Shown: positions 1 to 9,500 of the stretch, in pieces
Layout: each line of letters begins with the position of its first letter
Numbering within the stretch: position 1 is the stretch's first letter
Assembly (NCBI GenBank): GCA_039208375.1
Contig: JBCCRC010000007.1
Coordinates: 1 to 64,000 of the forward strand
Origin: JANQPC01 sp039208375
GTDB lineage: Bacteria; Pseudomonadota; Alphaproteobacteria; Rhodobacterales; Rhodobacteraceae
DNA: 64,000 bases
Reading direction: 5' to 3'
Position numbers and translations under genes: made by a program
The notes under the pieces: model-generated
Databases searched by the model: none
What the model was told of the DNA's origin: nothing
Seen by the model: the letters and a program-made list of their open reading frames with translations, nothing else

Positions 1-125
1 CCGCCGAACGGCAGCTGATCAAAGGCGCGGCGAAACTCCGCATCAATGCTCATGGCGTATGCCCATGTCTGCGATCGAGCCGGACGCGGGGCTGAAATGC
101 ACCCCAACGCCAGCAAAAACCACAC
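1..125 (-). CDS. Partial secreted or lipid-anchored protein, unknown function (runs off left edge)
   Basis: A minus-strand reading frame is open from a stop at 162-164 to the left edge. A GTG at 125, preceded by purine-rich GGAG-like bases, begins a hydrophobic stretch (VWFLLALGC, then Ala/Pro/Arg-rich) that looks like a signal peptide or lipobox. It continues into a soluble-looking segment, MSIDAEFRRAFDQLPFGG, whose Met at 53 is another possible start. It follows plsY with about 55 nt spacing and is probably co-transcribed. A different-frame ATG at 165 has a better ribosome site (GGGGGAG) but encodes only 40 unconvincing residues, so the start is unsettled. I do not recognise the family. Confidence 0.35.
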   Translation of the reverse strand, partial: MWFLLALGCISAPRPARSQTWAYAMSIDAEFRRAFDQLPFG

Positions 126-179
126 GTGCCGCAGCTCCAGCTCCGCCAGCCTCCGATAATCTCATTTCTCTCCCCCACG

Positions 180-788
180 TCAGCCCTTTTGGCCGATCCG
201 CGGCTCCTTCCCCGAAGCGATGCGTTGGATGTTAGCCGCGTGCCGAAAAAACACAAATGCCGCGAGAAGCAGGATCAAAAAAACAAATTGTGAACTGCCT
301 AGAAGCCAAGCGATTGGGGCGGCCAGCGCGGCCGAAACCAGAGCGGCAAGGGATGACATTCGAAACAATCCAGCAGTGACGAGCCACGTTGTGCAGGCCG
401 CAAGGCCAACGGGCCACGCAAGCGCCAGGAGCGTTCCCAGAAAAGTCGCCACACCTTTGCCCCCCTCAAAACGAAGCCAAACCGGGTAGAGATGGCCGAT
501 AAAGGCGGCGAGCCCTGCGATCTGCGCAGCGTCCTCCCCCGCAGTCGCCCGGGCGAACAACACGGCAGCACCACCTTTGCCCGCATCGAGGATCAGGGTT
601 AGAAACGCGGCCCAGCGGTTTCCCGTGCGCAGCACATTCGTTGCGCCGATATTGCCTGACCCGATGGCGCGAAGATCGCCAAGGCCGAAGGCGCGCGCGA
701 TCACGATGCCAAATGGCACGGACCCAAGCAGATACCCCAACACACCGGCCGCCGCGAGAACCATCGGTGCCGATGTGATCTCAGGCAT
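180..788 (-). CDS. plsY: Glycerol-3-phosphate acyltransferase PlsY
   Basis: This 202-residue polytopic membrane protein transfers an acyl group from acyl-phosphate to glycerol-3-phosphate, the first step of phospholipid synthesis. The family signatures are present: GYLLGSVPFGIVIAR near residue 17, GSGNIGATNVLRTG near residue 40, the Asp/Gly-rich DAGKGG, and FEGGKGVAT near residue 110. The frame extends further upstream, but the ATG at 788 fits the family length and overlaps the end of the dihydroorotase-like gene by 8 nt, indicating one transcript with pyrB. The C-terminal HAANIQRIASGKEPRIG is also typical of PlsY. Confidence 0.95.
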   Translation of the reverse strand: MPEITSAPMVLAAAGVLGYLLGSVPFGIVIARAFGLGDLRAIGSGNIGATNVLRTGNRWAAFLTLILDAGKGGAAVLFARATAGEDAAQIAGLAAFIGHLYPVWLRFEGGKGVATFLGTLLALAWPVGLAACTTWLVTAGLFRMSSLAALVSAALAAPIAWLLGSSQFVFLILLLAAFVFFRHAANIQRIASGKEPRIGQKG

Positions 789-2061
789 CTCCGCCCCCGA
801 ACACGCGTTGCCCCGCCACCCAGGTTCCCAAAACCCGCCCCTGAAGGCGCGCGCCGTCAAACGGCGTGTTTTTCGATTTCGAGCGCAGCGTGAAGCGATC
901 AAGCACAAAGGGCGCATCGGGATCGAACAAGATCACATCGGCTGGCGCGCCGGGGGCCAAACGCCCGGTTTCCAGGCCAAGCCGATCGGCAGGGTTCGTT
1001 GCAAGCGCGCGAAACAGCGTCGGAAGATCGAGCTGCCCTGCATGATACAGCCGAAGTGCCGCGGGCAGAATTGTCTCCAATGCGACTGCCCCCGAAGCCG
1101 CTTCTTCGAACGGCAGGCGCTTCGATTCCTCGTCTTGCGGCGTGTGCATCGACGAAATCACGTCGATCAGGCCCGAGGCGATCGCCTCGACGCAGGCCAA
1201 CCGGTCCTCCTCAGAGCGCAGCGGTGGCTTCACTTTGAAAAACGTCCGGTAGTCCCCCACGTCGAGCTCATTCAGCGTCAGGTGATGGATCGAAATGCCG
1301 GCTGTTACGTCGAGGCCGGTGTCTTTTGCGCGTTGGAGCCGCGCAAGCGCCCGCGCAGTTGTTACTTGATCGGCGTGATAGCGCGCCCCCGTCATCTCAA
1401 CGAGAGCCAGATCGCGATCGAGCCCCATGCGTTCGGCCATCGGCGACACAGCAGGCAACCCTTTGAGTGATGCGAACTTGCCGCTCGTGGCCGCTGCCCC
1501 GGCCGATAGGCCCGGATCCTGCGGATGCGCGATCACCAGCGCTTCCAGCGATTTCGCGTAGGTCAGGCAGCGACTGAACACCTTGTTATCGGCCACCACC
1601 GCATCGCAATCGGAAAAGGCCACTGCGCCGGCATCTTTGAGAAAGCCAATTTCCACCATTTCCCGCCCTGCACGCGCCTTCGTCAGCGCCGCGATCGGCA
1701 AAACGTGAACGGGCGCATCTTCATTTGCACGCCGGGTCACAAACTCCAGCACTTCCGGCGTGTCGATCGCGGGCAGCGTGTCGGGCCGTGTTACTATGGT
1801 TGTAACACCCCCCGCAGCCGCGGCTTGGCCAGCAGAGCGAAAGCTTTCTTTGTGCCGTTCTCCAGGCTCGGACACTTTGCATCCGATATCCACGATACCC
1901 GGCGCCAGGAACTTGCCCGCGCAATCAACGATCTCGGCCCGTGCCAGATCGATGGCGCGTGTATCGGCAATCATCCCGTCTACGACCGCAAGGTCCCCGA
2001 GAGTAATCGATCCGGCAACAGGGTCTACGCGCTGCGCATCACGGAAAATCGTTGCTGTCAT
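781..2061 (-). CDS. pyrC: Dihydroorotase-like protein lacking metal ligands (PyrC'/PyrX type)
   Basis: This 426-residue amidohydrolase-fold protein aligns throughout with dihydroorotases, including FLAPGIVDIG near residue 51 and the C-terminal ADVILFDPDAPF. However, the D-x-H-x-H zinc motif reads D58-I-G-C-K62, the region of the bridging lysine/histidine ligands reads HPQDPGLS (about 179), and the catalytic DHAPH is replaced by MHTPQ (about 305). In several bacteria such inactive PyrC homologues form a complex with aspartate carbamoyltransferase (PyrB). The operon with pyrB here fits that role, and a catalytic dihydroorotase should be encoded elsewhere. The ATG at 2061 overlaps the stop of the upstream membrane gene (ATGA). 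Confidence 0.9.
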   Translation of the reverse strand: MTATIFRDAQRVDPVAGSITLGDLAVVDGMIADTRAIDLARAEIVDCAGKFLAPGIVDIGCKVSEPGERHKESFRSAGQAAAAGGVTTIVTRPDTLPAIDTPEVLEFVTRRANEDAPVHVLPIAALTKARAGREMVEIGFLKDAGAVAFSDCDAVVADNKVFSRCLTYAKSLEALVIAHPQDPGLSAGAAATSGKFASLKGLPAVSPMAERMGLDRDLALVEMTGARYHADQVTTARALARLQRAKDTGLDVTAGISIHHLTLNELDVGDYRTFFKVKPPLRSEEDRLACVEAIASGLIDVISSMHTPQDEESKRLPFEEAASGAVALETILPAALRLYHAGQLDLPTLFRALATNPADRLGLETGRLAPGAPADVILFDPDAPFVLDRFTLRSKSKNTPFDGARLQGRVLGTWVAGQRVFGGGDA

Positions 2062-2606
2062 CGCATCACCACCAGAAGAACGACGGCAACTGCCGCAAGC
2101 AGGCACCCAATAACCAGCCAGCGCGGCGCACCAACGAATGTTGACGCCGGCGCCTCATGCGACGGGGAGCGGAGCGTTCCAGCAGCAGCCGCCGAGGGGA
2201 TCGCATCCATCGATGGTACTGCGGCCGGCTCGCGGAAGGTCGCGACCAGTATTAAAGGGGCTTGCGGCGTAAGCATTGCAGCCCGCCCCCCAAAGGCCGC
2301 GGACGCCACAATTGCGATTGGCCCATTGAGAGCATCGAGCATTTGGCGCTTCGCATTCACGGCATCAGGCGCGATGCCATAGCCCTCAACGAGGTATTGG
2401 CTGACGCTCAGATCGCCCAGATCATCAGCGACAAACACCTCAACGCGGCCGAGATCCAACACGTTCACGCCCAGGAGATCCGCCAAAAGCCCGGCCTCAT
2501 CGCCCGCACCCGCAGCCGCGCGGAGGGCAACCTCGGGCGCGATATCCAGCGAGAACACGCGGGTCACGCCCCATTCACCCTTCGCAACCTCAAGATCATT
2601 GCTCAC
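2058..2606 (-). CDS. C-terminally anchored membrane protein of the pyrB-pyrC' operon, unknown function
   Basis: This 182-residue protein has a soluble N-terminal part of about 155 residues and a single C-terminal membrane helix (WLVIGCLLAAVAVVLLVVM), so it is probably tail-anchored with the bulk in the cytoplasm. A low-complexity Ala/Ser/Pro linker precedes the helix. It starts with GTG in a GTGA overlap with the pyrB stop and ends in an ATGA overlap with pyrC', so translation of the three genes is coupled. No catalytic motif is visible. A link to the PyrB/PyrC' complex is only an inference from position. Confidence 0.8.
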   Translation of the reverse strand: MSNDLEVAKGEWGVTRVFSLDIAPEVALRAAAGAGDEAGLLADLLGVNVLDLGRVEVFVADDLGDLSVSQYLVEGYGIAPDAVNAKRQMLDALNGPIAIVASAAFGGRAAMLTPQAPLILVATFREPAAVPSMDAIPSAAAAGTLRSPSHEAPASTFVGAPRWLVIGCLLAAVAVVLLVVMR

Positions 2607-3559
2607 ACCAGCACGCCCTCGCGCTGGCGCGCACTGCGCAGGTTTCTGGCCAGCAGATCCATCGCTGCCATGCGTACGGCAACGCCCATTTCAACCTGAT
2701 CCTGGATCACCGAGCGGTTAATGTCGTCGGCCAACGTGCCATCAATCTCCACCCCGCGGTTCATCGGGCCGGGATGCATAACGATCGCGTCCGGCGCCGC
2801 GATAGCCAGCTTTTCGGCGTCGAGCCCGAAGCGATGATAGTATTCGCGCTCTGATGGGATGAACGCGCCATCCATCCGCTCTTTCTGAAGCCGCAGCATC
2901 ATCACGACATCGGCGCCTTCAAGCCCAGCGCGCATGTCACTGAATACTTCAACCCCCCAATCCGCCACGCCGGACGGCATCAGCGTGGGCGGGCCGATAA
3001 GGCGCACTCGGTTTTCCATCTTACCAAGCAGCAGGATGTTTGATCGCGCCACGCGGCTATGGGCAATATCTCCGCAAATCGCGATCCGCAGCCGATGCAG
3101 GCGGCCCTTGGCCCTCCGGATCGTGAGCGCGTCGAGAAGCGCTTGCGTGGGATGTTCGTGCCGCCCGTCGCCCGCGTTCAAAACCGCGCAATTCACCTTT
3201 TCCGCCAGAAGGTTGACTGCGCCCGAATTGGGGTGCCGCATCACCAGAAGATCGGGATGCATTGCGTTTAACGTCATCGCAGTGTCGATCAGCGTTTCGC
3301 CTTTGCGGATCGATGAGGCCTGCATAGCCAGATTCATCACATCCGCGCCCAGCCGTTTGCCCGCCAGCTCGAAACTCGCCTGCGTGCGCGTTGACGCTTC
3401 GAAAAACATATTGATCTGGGTAAGGCCGGCAAGCGCGTCGGAATGCTTCACGTCGCGGCGATTGAGATCCACGTAGCTTTCGGAAAGATCTAGAAGGGAG
3501 ACGATATCCGCCGGGCTAAGGTTCTCAATCCCCAGAAGATGCGTTGCCCCGAAGCTCAT
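2603..3559 (-). CDS. pyrB: Aspartate carbamoyltransferase catalytic subunit PyrB
   Basis: This 318-residue enzyme joins carbamoyl phosphate and aspartate in pyrimidine synthesis. The carbamoyl-phosphate motif FFEASTRTQASFE is near residue 53, HPTQALLD near residue 136 and the aspartate-loop HPGPMNRG near residue 264. No regulatory pyrI gene is next to it; the partner is instead an inactive dihydroorotase homologue, as in class A enzymes. A TTG lies one codon upstream of the ATG at 3559, but the ATG is preferred. It is the first gene of the operon and shares a 92-bp intergenic region with the divergent uracil-DNA glycosylase gene. Confidence 0.97.
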   Translation of the reverse strand: MSFGATHLLGIENLSPADIVSLLDLSESYVDLNRRDVKHSDALAGLTQINMFFEASTRTQASFELAGKRLGADVMNLAMQASSIRKGETLIDTAMTLNAMHPDLLVMRHPNSGAVNLLAEKVNCAVLNAGDGRHEHPTQALLDALTIRRAKGRLHRLRIAICGDIAHSRVARSNILLLGKMENRVRLIGPPTLMPSGVADWGVEVFSDMRAGLEGADVVMMLRLQKERMDGAFIPSEREYYHRFGLDAEKLAIAAPDAIVMHPGPMNRGVEIDGTLADDINRSVIQDQVEMGVAVRMAAMDLLARNLRSARQREGVLV

Positions 3560-3651
3560 CAACAGCCCTGCCGTGTCCGCGCCCGGTTATAGGTAGGGCC
3601 GGTGGGAGCGGCAAGGTTTACCTCCCCGCCCCCGCGGCCTAGCTTTCAGCG

Positions 3652-4419
3652 ATGGACCACGCAGCCGCACGCGCGCTCTTGGATTGGCAAATCGAACTCG
3701 GTGCTACCGAGGCAATCGGCGACGTGCCGGTGGACCGGCGCGATTTGCCGAAAGCACCGGAACGAAAGCGCGCGCCTGTGGATGCGGGAGTCCCGACCCC
3801 GCTTGAAACGGCGGATCCCGTCGCGATCGCCCGCAAGATGGCAGGGGGTGCCACGTCTCTGGATGCGCTCGAAAACGCCCTTGGAAGCTATGAACACTGC
3901 GATCTGCGCCGCGGCGCGCGAAACCTCGTGTTTTCCGACGGAAACGCGGCCGCGCGCGTGATGATCATAGGCGAAGCGCCGGGCCGTGATGAGGATCGTG
4001 AGGGCCGTCCATTTGTTGGCCGCGCGGGCCAGCTCTTGGATCTGATGCTGGCCGCCATCGGGCTTGGCCGGGGCGAGGCCGATCCGAACCGGGCCGTTTA
4101 CATCACCAACATCTTGCCCTGGCGACCGCCGCAGAACCGTGATCCCGAACCACAGGAGATTGCGATGATGCTCCCGTTCGTTGAACGGCACATTGCCCTT
4201 GCAGCGCCGGATCTAATCGTGCCCATGGGTAACATCTCCTGCCAGGCGCTTCTGGGCCGCAAGGGCATCACACGGCTTCGCGGGCAGTGGACAGAGGCGG
4301 CAGGCCGCCCAGCGCTGCCGATGTTCCACCCCGCGTACCTTCTGCGAAATGCCGCGAAGAAGCGCGAAGCCTGGCACGATCTGCTCGAGCTTCAGGCGCG
4401 CCTGCGAGGCAGGCCGTGA
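3652..4419 (+). CDS. Family 4-type uracil-DNA glycosylase, Fe-S cysteines mostly absent
   Basis: This 255-residue base-excision repair enzyme removes uracil from DNA. Motif A, GEAPGRDEDREGRPFVGRAG, starts at residue 107, and motif B, HPAYLLRN, at 226. An extra Ala/Pro-rich N-terminal stretch of about 65 residues precedes the core. Family 4 members normally hold a 4Fe-4S cluster with four cysteines. Here only one of the first pair is kept (C83 in EHCDL), the CRPPxNR cysteine is Trp157 (NILPWRPPQNRDP), and the fourth is missing, so the cluster is probably not formed. The stop overlaps the next gene's GTG (GTGA), suggesting co-expression with moaB. Confidence 0.88.
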   Translation: MDHAAARALLDWQIELGATEAIGDVPVDRRDLPKAPERKRAPVDAGVPTPLETADPVAIARKMAGGATSLDALENALGSYEHCDLRRGARNLVFSDGNAAARVMIIGEAPGRDEDREGRPFVGRAGQLLDLMLAAIGLGRGEADPNRAVYITNILPWRPPQNRDPEPQEIAMMLPFVERHIALAAPDLIVPMGNISCQALLGRKGITRLRGQWTEAAGRPALPMFHPAYLLRNAAKKREAWHDLLELQARLRGRP

Positions 4420-4958
4420 GCCGGATCGACGGCGCGCGGCCGTTTCACCCCGTAAGGATTGCGGTGCTGACTGTTTCCGATACGCGGACAATGGCAGACG
4501 ATCGGTCTGGCAACACGCTTGTTGAGCGCATTGAAGCCGCCGGGCACACGGTTGCCGCGCGCGCGATCCTGCCCGATGAACGGGCCGAGATCGCGTCCCA
4601 GCTGCGCACCTGGTGCGCCGACCCGGCGATTGATGTTGTGCTTTCAACAGGCGGCACCGGGCTTACGGGCCGGGATGTGACGGTAGAGGCGCACCGCGAC
4701 GTTTATGAGAAAGAGATCGAAGCCTTTGGAACCGTCTTCACCCATGTTTCCATGGCGAAGATCGGAACGTCGGCCGTGCAGTCGCGCGCCTGCGGCGGCG
4801 TTGCGGGCGGCACCTACCTCTTCGCACTACCGGGAAGCCCAGGCGCGTGCCGCGATGCCTGGGATGAGATCCTCGCCTACCAGTTCGACAGCCGCCATCG
4901 CCCCTGCAATTTCGTGGAAATCATGCCGCGGCTTGAGGAACACGTGCGACGGAAATAG
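4416..4958 (+). CDS. moaB: Molybdopterin biosynthesis protein MoaB/Mog
   Basis: This 180-residue protein binds and adenylylates molybdopterin before metal insertion. The MPT-binding signatures are visible: VLTVSDTRT near residue 19, LSTGGTGLTGRDVT near residue 78 and FALPGSPGAC near residue 140. The GTG at 4416 is chosen because it overlaps the uracil-DNA glycosylase stop by 4 nt and gives the normal family length. The rest of the molybdenum cofactor machinery (mobA, mobB, moeA, fdhD) lies about 12 kb downstream rather than adjacent. Confidence 0.93.
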   Translation: MSRIDGARPFHPVRIAVLTVSDTRTMADDRSGNTLVERIEAAGHTVAARAILPDERAEIASQLRTWCADPAIDVVLSTGGTGLTGRDVTVEAHRDVYEKEIEAFGTVFTHVSMAKIGTSAVQSRACGGVAGGTYLFALPGSPGACRDAWDEILAYQFDSRHRPCNFVEIMPRLEEHVRRK

Positions 4959-5043
4959 CGGCGCAGCGCGTAACAATATTGTAGGTTGGAACAGCAACTC
5001 TAGTGTTTATCTGCGGATAACGGGGCGCAACTAACGGTTTGGA

Positions 5044-6501
5044 ATGAGATTTTTGCGCAAAAGCTTGCTTGGCGTGATGCTTGTCGCGGTCACGGCCGGG
5101 CTTATCGCGCTTGCGGGCCAACTGGTCTACGGCGCGCTTCAAGCCCGCCTGTCTGACGCGGAGCCGTCGCGCGAAGCCCGCGAACGCGTCTTCGCCGTGA
5201 ACGTGATCACTATCGCGCCAGATACGATTGTGCCGGAGATGGTCACCTTCGGCGAGGTTCGCAGCCGCCGTACGCTGGAACTACGCGCAGCCCAAGGCGG
5301 CGAAATCGTTTGGCTTGCTCCGGAATTTGAAGATGGCGGAAGCGTCGTGGAGGGCGCGCTGCTCTTGCGCATCGACGATCAGGATGCCCGGGGGGCACGG
5401 GATACCGCCCAGGCTGACCTCGAAGAAGCTCAGGCAGATTTACGGGATACCGAGCGCCGCCTTGTTTTAGCCGAAGATGAGCTTGGAGCGGCGTCAGACC
5501 TTTTGGCCCTTCGCCAACGGGCGCTCACCCGGCAGCGTAACCTTTTTGACCGCGACGTCGGCACCGAGGCTGCCGTGGAGGATGCCGAGATCGCAGTGTC
5601 GTCCGCCCGCCAGACTGTACTGTCGCGCCGGCAATCACTCGCACAGGCCGAAGCGGCCGTTGATCAGGCCTCCACAGCACTGCGGCGCCGTCAGATCGCG
5701 CTCGCCGAAGCCGAACGCGCGCTTGCGGACACCGAAATCCGCGCGCGTTTTTCGGGTGTACTGGCGGAAGTAGCAGTGGTGGAAGGCGGGATCGTCTCCG
5801 CAAATGAACGCCTCGGGCAGCTTGTTGATCCCACGGCGCTCGAAGCCGTCTTCCGCGTATCCACCCCGCAATATGCGCGGCTTCTCGATCTTGGGGGCCA
5901 GCTACCGGATATTCGAGTGGCTGTTTCGCTCGACGTGCTCGGTATCGATCTGTTCGCCGAAGGCCGGATCACGCGCGAGAGCGCCGTCGTGTCTGAAGGC
6001 CAGACGGGGCGCCAGCTCTTCGCCGCGCTCGAGGGCGCCCCGGGCTTCCGTCCCGGTGATTTCGTAACTGTTGCCCTATCCGAACCCCCGCTCTCAAACG
6101 TTGTGCGCCTTCCCGCGACGGCGGTGGACGGGCGCGAGACGGTTCTTGTGGTTGGTCAGGATGAACGGCTGGAAACCGCCCCCGTAACGCTTCTGCGCCG
6201 GCAAGGCGACGATGTGATCGTACAAGCCGCAGGCATCGAGGGGCGTGAGGTTGTGGCCGAGCGCACGCCATTTCTGGGGGACGGCATTCGTGTGCGTCCG
6301 ATCCGGCCCACCTCAAACGCCGAGGCGGACGCGCCAGAGCTTGTAGAACTTGATGACGAGCGGCGGGCGCGGCTGGTTGCGTTCATAGAAGGCAATGAGC
6401 GCATGCCATCGGACGCGAAGGAACGGCTTTTGGCACAGCTGTCGCAGCCGCAAGTTCCGGCCCGCATGGTCGCACGTATTGAAGCGCGGATGGGCGGCTA
6501 A
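5044..6501 (+). CDS. RND efflux periplasmic adaptor (membrane fusion protein)
   Basis: This 485-residue adaptor links an inner-membrane RND pump to an outer-membrane channel. It has an N-terminal signal-anchor helix (residues about 5-28), a lipoyl/barrel half at about 75-115, a long Ala/Gln/Glu/Arg-rich alpha-hairpin coiled coil at about 120-235, then the second barrel half (ARFSGVLAEVAVVEGGIV). The C-terminal tail of about 70 charged residues after the last beta domain is longer than in classic AcrA and could bind the partner. The pump gene starts 4 nt after the stop, so the two form an operon. The 85-nt gap upstream probably holds the promoter. Confidence 0.92.
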   Translation: MRFLRKSLLGVMLVAVTAGLIALAGQLVYGALQARLSDAEPSREARERVFAVNVITIAPDTIVPEMVTFGEVRSRRTLELRAAQGGEIVWLAPEFEDGGSVVEGALLLRIDDQDARGARDTAQADLEEAQADLRDTERRLVLAEDELGAASDLLALRQRALTRQRNLFDRDVGTEAAVEDAEIAVSSARQTVLSRRQSLAQAEAAVDQASTALRRRQIALAEAERALADTEIRARFSGVLAEVAVVEGGIVSANERLGQLVDPTALEAVFRVSTPQYARLLDLGGQLPDIRVAVSLDVLGIDLFAEGRITRESAVVSEGQTGRQLFAALEGAPGFRPGDFVTVALSEPPLSNVVRLPATAVDGRETVLVVGQDERLETAPVTLLRRQGDDVIVQAAGIEGREVVAERTPFLGDGIRVRPIRPTSNAEADAPELVELDDERRARLVAFIEGNERMPSDAKERLLAQLSQPQVPARMVARIEARMGG

Positions 6502-6505
6502 GGCG

Positions 6506-9500
6506 ATGGCGCGCGCAAACCCCGCGCCCGTGGGCGGCATTATCGCCTATTTCACACGCCACCGTACTGCCGCCAACCTTCTGCTTGCCGTTTTGGTGAT
6601 GCTGGGGCTTGCAGCAGCCCCAAATATGCGCGCGCAATTCTTCCCCGATGTCGTGGTTGAAAACGTCACGGTATCGGCCTCATGGGATGGCGCTGGGGCA
6701 GACGATGTTGACCGTGGGATTGTACAGGTTCTGGAACCTGTTCTGATCGCCGTGGAAGGGGTAGAAAGCACGTCGGCCACTGCCCGCGAAGGTCGTGCAT
6801 CGATCCGGCTAGAGTTTGAGCCGGGGTGGGACATCGCGCGCGCGACGGACGAAGTGCAGACCGCCGTAGATGGCGTGAACAACCTGCCCGAGGGCGTCGA
6901 CGAACCCACTGTGCGCCGCGGGGCGTGGCGCGACAGGGTCACGGATGTGGTTATCACCGGCCCTGTGGGTGTCGATCAACTCGCCCGCTTTGCCGATGAG
7001 TTCGTCAGCCGCCTCTTTGCCGAGGGCGTAACCCGCACCACGATCCGGGGGATCGCTGCACCGGAGACGATCGTGGAGGTCCCCACCCTCGCGCTGATCC
7101 GCCACGACGTTACGATGCGCGAAATCGCTGATGCAATTGCGGCTGAAGCCGAGACAAACCCCGCTGGCGACATTGCCGATGCGGCCCGCGTGCGCACCGG
7201 GGTCGAGAAGCGCAGCGCCGAATCTGTTGCCAATATCGTGCTCCGGGCAGAAGCCGATGGCGCGCCCCTCACGATTGGCGACGTTGCAACCGTGTTCACT
7301 GAAGGCGTGGATCGGGAGCGCGCCTATTTTGTGGGGAACAATCCCGCCATCTCCATTCGCGTCGACCGCAGCGAAAGCGGCGACGCTATCGAAATCCAGC
7401 GCAAGGTTGAAGATGTCGCCCAAGCAGTTGAGGCCACATTGCCGGCAGGGGTGACGGTTGACCTGATCCGCACCCGGGCCGAGGCGATCACTGCACGCCT
7501 TAACATCTTGCTCGACAATGGTATCGTGGGCCTCGCGCTAGTGGTCGCCCTGCTGTTTCTGTTTCTGAACGCGCGTACGGCCTTCTGGGTGGCCGCGGGC
7601 ATTCCCGTCGCTATGACAGCCGCAATCGCGATGATGTACGCGGCGGGCCTAACCCTAAATATGGTTTCGCTTTTCGCCTTGATCATCACGCTTGGTATCG
7701 TCGTGGACGATGCGATCGTGGTGGGCGAGCACGCCGATTTCCGCGCCCGCCGCCTGGGCGAAGGCCCCGCAGAGGCCGCCGAAAATGCGGCGCGGCGCAT
7801 GTTCATGCCCGTGCTTAGCGCCACGATCACAACCGTGATCGCCTTTGTGGCCCTTGTGTTCATCGGGGGGCGCTTCGGCGATCTGATTGCCGACATTCCC
7901 TTTACGGTGATCGTGGTGCTGACCGCGTCACTCATCGAATGCTTCCTGATCCTGCCCAATCATATGGCGCATTCGCTCGTCCATACGGCGAAGGAGCATT
8001 GGTATGATTGGCCGAGCCGGCAGGTGAACCGAGGCTTCAGATGGGTGCGCGAGCGGCTCTTCCGGCCGTTCATGGCCGGTGTCATTGCTGCGCGTTACCC
8101 GGTGATCGCAGGTACCTTCGTGCTGCTGGCAAGCCAGGTAAGCCTGTTTGTCAGCGGCGATGTGCAATGGCGCTTCTTCAATGCGCCCGAGCGCAATTCG
8201 ATCACTGGCAATTTTGCGATGCTTCCCGGGGCCACGCGCGAAGACACCTTTGAAGTGATGCGCACGCTTCAGGAGACTGTGGACGAGGTTGGCGCCGCGT
8301 TGGAAGCCGAGCATGGCCGCAACCCGATTGCCTACGTAATCGCAGAAGTCGGCGGCACTTCGGGCCGCGGCCTTGCCGGCGCAGACACCAAAGAGCCCGA
8401 TCAGCTTGGTGCCATTTCGATCGAGCTCATCGATGCCGACTTGCGCCCCTACTCCGCCTTCAAAGTGGTCGGGGATCTGCAAGATGCGGTTCCGCGACAC
8501 CCCATGCTGGAAACGCTCGCCTTCCGCGGGGCGCGAAGCGGGCCAGGCGGGGACTCTGTGTCAGTGGAGCTTTTTGGCGCGACGGCCGAAACCCTGAAGG
8601 CAGCGGCTGAAGAACTAAAGACGCTTCTTTCGCAATTCCCGGAAGTCTCTGCCCTCGAAGACACTCTGGCGTTCGACAAGGATGAGCTGGTGCTCGAGCT
8701 TACGGCACAAGGCCAGGCGCTTGGCTTGTCGATTGACAGCCTGGGGCGCGTGCTGCGCGACAGGCTTGGGGGCATCGAAGCCGCAACCTTCCCCGAGGGG
8801 CCCCGCACTGCCGCGATCCGGGTAGAAATCCCTGCGGGCGAACTGACCGCCGATTTCCTCGAACGCACCCAGATTCGCACACTTGACGGTGCCTATGTGC
8901 CTATCGCCGATATCGTAACGATCACCTCGCAAAGCGGTTTTTCCACCGTGCGGCGGGAAAACGGGCTGCGTGTGGCAACCGTATCTGGAGACATCGCAGA
9001 AGATGATCCGGCGCTGGCCCAGGCCGTGCGCACGGCGCTTGAAGAACAATTCCTGCCGCAGATCGAGGCCAATTATGGGGTCACGACCCAGCTCTCGGGG
9101 CTTGCCGAACAAGAAGGCGAGTTTCTCAGTGATGCGCTGACAGGCTTGATCCTGTGTCTTGCTGGGATTTACCTGACGTTAGCCTGGGTGTTTTCAAGCT
9201 GGTCGCGCCCGATCGTGGTACTCGCGATCGTACCCTTTGGCCTTGTTGGCACGATCTATGGCCACCACAGCTGGGGCGTTCCGCTTTCGATGTTCTCGGT
9301 GGTCGGGCTGATTGGCATGGTTGGAATCATCATCAATGACTCGATCGTGCTGGTAACCACGGTCGATGAACACGCAGAAAAACGGGGGCTTTATCCTGCC
9401 ATTATCGATGGCGCGGCAGATCGCCTACGCCCGGTCTTGCTGACAACGCTGACAACGGTTCTTGGCCTCACACCGTTGCTTTTCGAAACGTCCCAGCAAG

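Noticed and set aside
577..1470. Plus-strand frame of 297 codons opposite plsY and pyrC'
   Set aside because: Antisense to two well-supported genes and without recognisable motif.
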